Shown here piece after piece: positions 26,895-33,133 of a DNA stretch of 33,133 nucleotides. Every line of letters starts with the position of its first letter. The first letter of the stretch is position 1. Location: NCBI GenBank assembly GCA_005223085.1, contig NJBP01000020.1:1-33133 (forward strand), given 5' to 3'. The stretch is from Candidatus Aerophobetes bacterium Ae_b3b. GTDB lineage: Bacteria > Aerophobota > Aerophobia > Aerophobales > AE-B3A. Below the pieces are notes generated by a model. The model did not search any database and was not told where the DNA came from. It saw only the letters and a program-made list of their open reading frames with translations. The translations under genes were made by a program, and so were the position numbers.

Positions 26895-27002
26895 TGGGCT
26901 ACTACTGGTATTTGGACGGGAATTGCCATCTCCAATGTGGCCCAAGGACTCATTACCACCTTCTGGTTTACCCGCGGCCGGTGGAAGCATAAGGCTATAT
27001 AG
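26895..27002 (+). pseudogene. Decayed C-terminus of a MATE-family efflux transporter
   Basis: Manual translation WATTGIWTGIAISNVAQGLITTFWFTRGRWKHKAI*; no intact upstream ORF. Confidence 0.6.
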
Positions 27003-27006
27003 CTAA

Positions 27007-27363
27007 TTAGGTATCTGACAACTGTTGCTCGTTCAGGCCAAAGTGGTGGCCTATCTCGTGAATAACTACCTTTCTCACGGTTTCCTTAAGCTCCTCCCGG
27101 TTAGTAGAAACTGATTCAATGGCCTTTTGGTAAAGGGTTATCTTATCTGGCAAGACAAAGCTATAATGGGGGCCTCTTTTAGAGAGGGGAACTCCCTGGT
27201 AAAGGCCCAAATAGGTGGAAAATCGGCTTCTTTTTTGAGACAAACCTTTCTCCCTAGCCCAGTCCTCAATGACAATTTCAATATTTTCCATTTTCTTTTT
27301 GAAGTCTTTAGGTATATCTTCCAGGGCCTCATGAACTAAGGACTCAAAATCTTGTCTATCCAT
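27007..27363 (-). CDS. Zincin-like metallopeptidase family protein (PF06262-like)
   Basis: VVIHEIGHHFGLNEQQL (HExxH) in a ~118-aa protein. Confidence 0.8.
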   Translation of the reverse strand: MDRQDFESLVHEALEDIPKDFKKKMENIEIVIEDWAREKGLSQKRSRFSTYLGLYQGVPLSKRGPHYSFVLPDKITLYQKAIESVSTNREELKETVRKVVIHEIGHHFGLNEQQLSDT

Positions 27364-27449
27364 GCGGGATAATCCTTAGAATCTTTAGAGATTATGAGAA
27401 AATTCCCTTCACTAATGATATACATATTTGAATCCTGAGAGTCAATGAT

Positions 27450-28112
27450 TCAGGGGTGTGAGATTTTACCTGAGCTTTCCTTGATGAGCCTTACTACCTC
27501 ATCAGGTTCCTCCACTATGTGAAATAGGCTAATGTCAGGGGGAGAGATTTTTCCTTGGGCTAGAAGCACTCCTTCGATCCATTCTCTCAGACCTTTCCAG
27601 TAGTCTTTCCCTACCAGAATAACCGGGAAAGGTTTGATTTTATGGGTTTGAATCAACTGGATCGGTTCAAAGAACTCATCCAGCGTTCCAAAGCCTCCCG
27701 GGAAAATGACAAAGGCAACCGCGTATTTCACAAACATCATCTTGCGGACAAAAAAGTAACGAAAACCAAGGTAAGTTGTGATATACTGGTTTGGCTTTTG
27801 CTCTTCGGGAAGGTCGATATTAATTCCTACTGAGACTCCGCCTTCCTCCATGGCACCCTTGTTGGCTGCCTCCATTATTCCGGGACCTCCTCCGGTGACG
27901 ATGGCATAGCCCTCTCGGGCTAGCTTTCGAGCAGTTTGCTCCGCCTTCTGGTAGTCCTCATCGCTCCGGCGGGTTCTTGTGGAGCCAAAAATAGAGACCG
28001 CCGGAGGAATTCGAGACAAGACCTCAAACCCTTCCACAAACTCGGCCATAATGCGAAAGATTCTCCAGGATTCTTGTACCTTCATTTCATCAATAAGGTA
28101 TTGCTGATCCAT
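27450..28112 (-). CDS. LOG/TIGR00730 family Rossmann-fold protein
   Basis: VTGGGPGIMEAANKGA and FPGGFGTLDEFFE. Confidence 0.88.
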   Translation of the reverse strand: MDQQYLIDEMKVQESWRIFRIMAEFVEGFEVLSRIPPAVSIFGSTRTRRSDEDYQKAEQTARKLAREGYAIVTGGGPGIMEAANKGAMEEGGVSVGINIDLPEEQKPNQYITTYLGFRYFFVRKMMFVKYAVAFVIFPGGFGTLDEFFEPIQLIQTHKIKPFPVILVGKDYWKGLREWIEGVLLAQGKISPPDISLFHIVEEPDEVVRLIKESSGKISHP

Positions 28113-28391
28113 ACTTTCCTCCTGCGTCCTCTTCGGATTTTATATCCGTGTTTTGTTGTCCCCAAAAATGTGTTCGGCCAGTGCTGTCGGGTAAGCATAA
28201 TTTTACTAACATAGTTTATTTTTGCCACAACTTCTCTCTACCATTAAATGTCCGGCTTTCTTAAAATATTTGTTCAGCTTTCTACTCAAAGACTAATCAT
28301 AGGAGTATAGTGTGTCAAGTCCTCGCCTCTCCTCCATTTTACTTTTGCCCTTTTTTTGCTAGGATATACCGATGAGATAAGGAGATTTGCT

Positions 28392-30269
28392 TTGCTGTCA
28401 GCCTATCCTAAAAAATACGATGTTATTGTGGTGGGGGGCGGCCATGCCGGCATCGAAGCTAGCCTTGCCTCAGCAAGGCTAGGCTGCCAGACTCTCCTTT
28501 TATCCATGAATCTAGATACCATTGGGTTTATGTCCTGTAATCCTGCTGTTGGGGGTATAGGCAAGGGTCAGTTGGTTAAGGAGATAGACGCCTTAGGAGG
28601 AGAGATGGGTAAGGCCATCGACTCCACTGCTATTCAATTTCGCCGCCTCAATACCAAAAAGGGTCCGGCGGTTCAGTCCTCACGGGCTCAGGCCGACCGG
28701 CAAGGCTATCGCCTTTATATGAAATGGGTTCTAGAAAGACAAGCCGGACTTGATATAAAGCAGGCCCTGGTTGATAGGATATTGGTGAAAAATGGATTGG
28801 TCCAGGGAGTTGAGACGCATCTTGGCGAAAAATTTAACGGAAAATCGGTGATAATAACTCCGGGAACGTTCCTCAATGGTTTGATTCATATTGGCCTCAT
28901 AAACTTTCCCGGGGGAAGGATGGGAGATTTCCCCTCGGTGGAGCTTTCTCAAAGTCTAAGGAATCTGGGGTTTCGCCTGGGAAGATTTAAGACAGGAACC
29001 TGCCCCCGTCTAGATGGAAAAACCGTTGATTTTTCCTGCCTTGATCCTCAAGAGGGGGATAAAAATCCTGTTCCATTTTCCTTCTCCACGCCCAAGATAA
29101 ACCAAAATCAAGTTCCTTGCTATATTACCTATACTAACTCAAAAACTCATCGTATCATTAAAGGGGGACTGGATCGCTCACCCTTATATACCGGGGTAAT
29201 TAAGGCAACCGGAGTAAGGTACTGCCCCTCTATTGAGGATAAAGTGATGAGGTTTCCCGATAAAGAAAGACATCAAATCTTCCTGGAGCCGGAAGGGCTG
29301 GAAACGAATGAGTACTACCCTAACGGTCTTGCTACTTCTCTCCCCCTCGACATTCAGCTTAAGATGCTCCGCACCATTAAAGGATTAGAAAAGGTTGAGA
29401 TTACCCGCCCCGGATATGGGATTGAACATGATTATGTTGATCCTACCCACTTAAAGCCTACCCTGGAGACGAAGCTTATCGGGGGTCTTTTTCTAGCCGG
29501 CCAGATCAACGGGACGACTGGATACGAGGAAGCTGCCGCTCAGGGACTGGTGGCTGGAATTAACGCAGGCTTGATGCTTTTAGGAAAAGATCCTTTAATT
29601 TTGGATAGGGCTGAGGCATATATCGGGGTTTTGATTGATGATCTAATTACCAGGGGAACTAATGAACCTTACCGGATGTTTACCTCTCGGGCTGAGTATC
29701 GACTTCTTTTAAGAGAAGACAACGCTGATCTTCGACTGCGAGAAAAAGGATACCGAATAGGTTTGGTCGAAAAGGATGAGTACAAAAAGGCAGAGGCTAA
29801 AGAAAAACGTGTTAAGGATGAGCTGGATAGACTCAGTTCCATTAGGATATCTCCTGATAGTGAGGTAAACCAAAAGCTTGTCAGCCTGGGTAGCAGGCCC
29901 ATCAAGCATATGGTTAGCTTAAGGGATCTTCTTCGGCGCCCTGAGATCTCCTACCATGGTCTTGGTCTCTTTGATAAAGAAGTGAGTAAGATTGAAGATG
30001 GGGAAGCTCAGCAGGTTGAAATTCAAGTAATGTATGATGGGTATATAAAAAGACAACTGCAACAGGTAAAAAATTTCAACAGAATGGAAAAGTTAAAAAT
30101 TCCTCTTGACTTTGATTATGAGGCCATTGGCAGCCTTTCTAACGAAGTGAAGGAAAAGTTATCCAAAATAAGACCACATTCTCTTGGTCAGGCCTCTCGC
30201 ATCTCGGGAGTGACTCCTGCTGCTATCTCGGTTTTAATGATTTATTTAAAAAAATTGGGGAAGATGTAA
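28392..30269 (+). CDS. mnmG: tRNA uridine-5-carboxymethylaminomethyl modification enzyme MnmG (GidA)
   Basis: [69 protein letters not shown]; likely TTG start at 28392 after aaggag (ORF track starts at TTG 28356). Confidence 0.95.
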   Translation: MLSAYPKKYDVIVVGGGHAGIEASLASARLGCQTLLLSMNLDTIGFMSCNPAVGGIGKGQLVKEIDALGGEMGKAIDSTAIQFRRLNTKKGPAVQSSRAQADRQGYRLYMKWVLERQAGLDIKQALVDRILVKNGLVQGVETHLGEKFNGKSVIITPGTFLNGLIHIGLINFPGGRMGDFPSVELSQSLRNLGFRLGRFKTGTCPRLDGKTVDFSCLDPQEGDKNPVPFSFSTPKINQNQVPCYITYTNSKTHRIIKGGLDRSPLYTGVIKATGVRYCPSIEDKVMRFPDKERHQIFLEPEGLETNEYYPNGLATSLPLDIQLKMLRTIKGLEKVEITRPGYGIEHDYVDPTHLKPTLETKLIGGLFLAGQINGTTGYEEAAAQGLVAGINAGLMLLGKDPLILDRAEAYIGVLIDDLITRGTNEPYRMFTSRAEYRLLLREDNADLRLREKGYRIGLVEKDEYKKAEAKEKRVKDELDRLSSIRISPDSEVNQKLVSLGSRPIKHMVSLRDLLRRPEISYHGLGLFDKEVSKIEDGEAQQVEIQVMYDGYIKRQLQQVKNFNRMEKLKIPLDFDYEAIGSLSNEVKEKLSKIRPHSLGQASRISGVTPAAISVLMIYLKKLGKM

Positions 30270-30271
30270 AA

Positions 30272-30958
30272 ATGGGTAATGAGGTCTGGAACTATTCCAG
30301 GCTGAAGGATTACAGTCTGGGCGTGGGTGCCTCTTTATTTGGAGTTGCTAATGTAAAACCTTTAAAGCATAGCTTTATTTTTCTCTCTCCTGAAACTCTC
30401 AACTCTTTTCCATATGGGATCTCTCTTGCCGTTAGGCTTTCCGATAGGGTGATTGAGGATCTTGAGGATAGACCCACCAGATTATACCTTCATCACTATC
30501 GACAGATTAACTACTTTCTAGATCAGTTAGCTCTTAAGATTAGCTCCTTTGTTCAGGAAGAAGGCTGGCAGGCTCTTCCTATACCCGCCTCCCAGGTTCT
30601 TGATTGGGAGAAGCTAAAAGGGCATCTTTCCCATAAAAAAGTTGCTCAGACGGCAGGATTGGGATGGATAGGAAGGTCTAATCTTTTGGTAAGCCCCGAG
30701 TATGGAGCAAGAATCAGGTTAGTTACTATCCTTACCAATTTTCCTTTGCGGTGCGACCAACCACAGGAAGAAAGCTGTGGATCATGCAGGGCATGTCTTT
30801 CAGTCTGTCCTGCCGGGGCAATAAAAGAAAGCCTGAAGGATTTTGATCCCGGCGCCTGCTTTGAGCAGCTTCGCTGCTTCAGGAAAAGAGATAACATTGC
30901 CCATTATATCTGTGGGCTCTGCGTCAAGGCCTGCCCGGGAAAGTTGGCCTACCTTTAA
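30272..30958 (+). CDS. Epoxyqueuosine reductase (QueG)-like double 4Fe-4S protein
   Basis: KVAQTAGLGWIGRSNLLVSPEYGARIRLVTILT, CGSCRACLSVCPAGAI, CGLCVKACPG; begins 2 bp after mnmG stop. Confidence 0.75.
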   Translation: MGNEVWNYSRLKDYSLGVGASLFGVANVKPLKHSFIFLSPETLNSFPYGISLAVRLSDRVIEDLEDRPTRLYLHHYRQINYFLDQLALKISSFVQEEGWQALPIPASQVLDWEKLKGHLSHKKVAQTAGLGWIGRSNLLVSPEYGARIRLVTILTNFPLRCDQPQEESCGSCRACLSVCPAGAIKESLKDFDPGACFEQLRCFRKRDNIAHYICGLCVKACPGKLAYL

Positions 30959-30991
30959 AGAATTTTTATAAGCAAAAACTTTTCTACTTTT

Positions 30992-31975
30992 TTACCATCT
31001 ATGATGTACTTTAGACTTAATAAGGTTTTCATAAATAATTTTAATACCTTTTAAAACATCTGGATCCAGGTCTGTTAATTCGCTGGCACTAATATTCTCC
31101 TCAAGCTGTTTTGTATTCTTTGCTCCTGGAATAACACAACTCACCTCACTGTGCATCAATATCCATTTCAATGCCATTTGTACACAACTAATATCGTCTG
31201 GCTTTATCCTTTTTAATTCCTCAACTGCTTTGAGGCCAATTTCAAAATCTACTCCAGAAAACGTCTCACCTACATCAAAGAATTTTCCCTGCCGATTATA
31301 ATTTCTGTGGTCATCTTCAGGAAATTTTGTGGCGAGACTCATTTTTCCCGTCAAAAGTCCACTGGCTAATGGAACCCTGGCAATAACCGCAATATTTTTC
31401 TTTTTACACTGTTCAAAGAACAGTTCCGACGGTCTCTGTCGGAAAATATTGAATATTATTTGTACACTGACAACCCCAGGATATTCAATCGCTTTAAGAC
31501 CTTCTTCGACTTTCTCAACGCTAACGCCATAATGCTGAATTTTGCCTTGTTCAACAAAACTGTCCAATGCTTCAAAAACCTCTGGTTTATAATATAAATC
31601 TATAGGCGGACAGTGTAGCTGTATCAAGTCAATCGTGTGGACACCGAGATTCCCCAAAGAGCGATCTAAAAATCTTTCCAGATTATCTTTTGTGTATCCT
31701 GAGCTAACATGAGGATCTAACCTTCGGCCAAATTTTGTGGCAACATAGATTTTTTGATCTGTACTTTTCAGAACCTGCCCAATTAGTTGTTCACTTTTTC
31801 CATCCCCATAGACATCCGCCGTATCGAAAAAATTAATGCCTCTTTCAATAGCTTTTTCCAGAACCCCTATGGCATCACTTTCACTTACACGTCCCCAACC
31901 CCCACCAAGTGCCCAGGTACCTAAACCAACCTCACTAACTTTCCAATTGGTTTTTCCAAAAATTCTGTATTTCAT
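30992..31975 (-). CDS. Aldo/keto reductase
   Basis: GLGTWALGGGWG, FFDTADVYGDGKSEQLIG, IDLIQLHCPP, VIPGAKNTKQLEEN. Confidence 0.92.
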   Translation of the reverse strand: MKYRIFGKTNWKVSEVGLGTWALGGGWGRVSESDAIGVLEKAIERGINFFDTADVYGDGKSEQLIGQVLKSTDQKIYVATKFGRRLDPHVSSGYTKDNLERFLDRSLGNLGVHTIDLIQLHCPPIDLYYKPEVFEALDSFVEQGKIQHYGVSVEKVEEGLKAIEYPGVVSVQIIFNIFRQRPSELFFEQCKKKNIAVIARVPLASGLLTGKMSLATKFPEDDHRNYNRQGKFFDVGETFSGVDFEIGLKAVEELKRIKPDDISCVQMALKWILMHSEVSCVIPGAKNTKQLEENISASELTDLDPDVLKGIKIIYENLIKSKVHHRW

Positions 31976-32311
31976 TATTGCCCCCTATTGGTAAATGATT
32001 TTGCCTACCTCTTTGATGTTCGACACAGTCTTATATTCTTCCAATTTTGGAGTATAGGCGACAATGTCGCATATGCACCGAATTCACCACTTATTTAAAA
32101 ACTCCCTAATACCATCCTCTGGAGAAAGATTAAGGTAAATTTCAGTGGTTGTCAACCTCTCGCAGAAAGTCCTTTTCCACTTCCTCATTTTCTCAATCCC
32201 CCTTTAGTTCAGCATCTTAGGAAAAATGATATGAAATTTTGGGGAATCTCCAATAATGTGTTTCCTTGACATCACTCCTAAACTACACTAGATTATAACA
32301 GGATAAAAAGG

Positions 32312-33133
32312 ATGCTGGCCAAAGTTTTCTCTAGTGGGATTCAGGGAATAGATGCCTACCCGGTGGAAGTAGAAGTAGATCTTGCCCGAGGTCTTCCGAA
32401 GTTTAACATTGTCGGTCTTCCCGATGCTGCGGTAAAGGAGTCAAAGGAAAGGGTAACCTCGGCTATCAAGAACTCAGAATTTGATTTTCCGGTGAGGAAA
32501 ATTACCGTAAATCTTGCTCCGGCTGATATCAAGAAAGAAGGTTCCTCCCTTGATCTATCCATAGCCATAGGGATCTTAAAGGCCAGCGGCAGGATAAAGG
32601 TAGATGATCTTTCTGGCTATACCATCTTAGGAGAGCTGGCTCTGGATGGAAAGGTAAGGCGGATTAATGGAGCCCTGCCCATAGCTTTAGAGTTAAAAGA
32701 AAGAGGCGTGAAGGGGCTTATTGTCCCGGAGGAGAATGCCCGGGAGGCCTCGGTGGTGAAAGAGTTAGAGGTCTTTCCAGTAAAGAGCCTTCTTCAGACG
32801 GCTAAGTTCTTAGACCATGAGCTATCAATTGAACCTTATAAATATGATCTAAAAAAGGCCTTAAAGGAGTCTTCAAGTTATGAGGTTGACTTCTCAGAGG
32901 TTAAGGGTCAACTCCATGTAAAAAGAGCCCTGGAGATTGCTGCAGCAGGCTCTCACAATATCTTGATGATCGGTCCTCCAGGGGCAGGAAAGACCATGCT
33001 CGCCCACCGTATTCCTACTATTTTACCTGATCTTACTCTGGACGAGGCCATAGAAACTACCAAGCTTCATTCAGTTGCCGGCCTTCTTTTCACTCATCAA
33101 GCCTTGGTAGGCATTCGTCCTTTCAGGAGTCCC
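32312..33133 (+). CDS. YifB/ComM family Mg-chelatase-like AAA ATPase (3' end beyond window)
   Basis: [67 protein letters not shown]; absent from ORF track because no stop lies within the window. Confidence 0.92.
   Translation, partial: MLAKVFSSGIQGIDAYPVEVEVDLARGLPKFNIVGLPDAAVKESKERVTSAIKNSEFDFPVRKITVNLAPADIKKEGSSLDLSIAIGILKASGRIKVDDLSGYTILGELALDGKVRRINGALPIALELKERGVKGLIVPEENAREASVVKELEVFPVKSLLQTAKFLDHELSIEPYKYDLKKALKESSSYEVDFSEVKGQLHVKRALEIAAAGSHNILMIGPPGAGKTMLAHRIPTILPDLTLDEAIETTKLHSVAGLLFTHQALVGIRPFRSP

Noticed and set aside
32356-32568. Minus-strand 70-aa ORF
   Set aside because: Antisense to the clear YifB/ComM reading frame
1-33133. CRISPR arrays, tRNA/rRNA genes, intact IS elements or phage genes
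   Set aside because: No spaced short repeats, cloverleaf-like sequences, or transposase/integrase motifs were seen; a tRNAscan/ISfinder run would be needed to confirm absence

Overview
The left two-thirds (about 1-23.5 kb) is an accessory carbohydrate-catabolism region built from repeated modules. It holds three near-identical sulfatase-fold hydrolase genes plus a 5' remnant of a fourth, two near-identical IclR regulators (one frameshifted), and two CUT1-type sugar ABC transporters (SBP + 2 permeases each, no ATPase gene). It also holds a DUF3604/PHP-like hydrolase, two Gfo/Idh/MocA oxidoreductases, an MDR-type dehydrogenase, a GATase-like protein and a TauE/SafE exporter. A ~2.9 kb segment appears to separate copy-1 sulfatase from its IclR gene. 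It carries a PIN toxin module, a DUF433/DUF5615 module with a truncated toxin, a short imperfect direct repeat and a fused nucleotidyltransferase-HEPN protein. The right third is housekeeping-like: gdhA, glnA, zincin-like protease, LOG-family protein, mnmG, QueG-like Fe-S protein, aldo/keto reductase, and a YifB/ComM-like Mg-chelatase ATPase running off the end. Several decayed genes missing from the ORF track were read by eye (DUF5615 fragment, MalG-type permease C-terminus, MATE C-terminus). The less expected signals are the cassette duplication, the non-canonical sulfatase nucleophile motif, the His-to-Tyr change in the HEPN motif, matching perfect hairpins between SBP and permease genes in both ABC operons, and a three-hairpin RNA with its own promoter and terminator upstream of gdhA. 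All family names come from motif recognition by eye; no database search was run.
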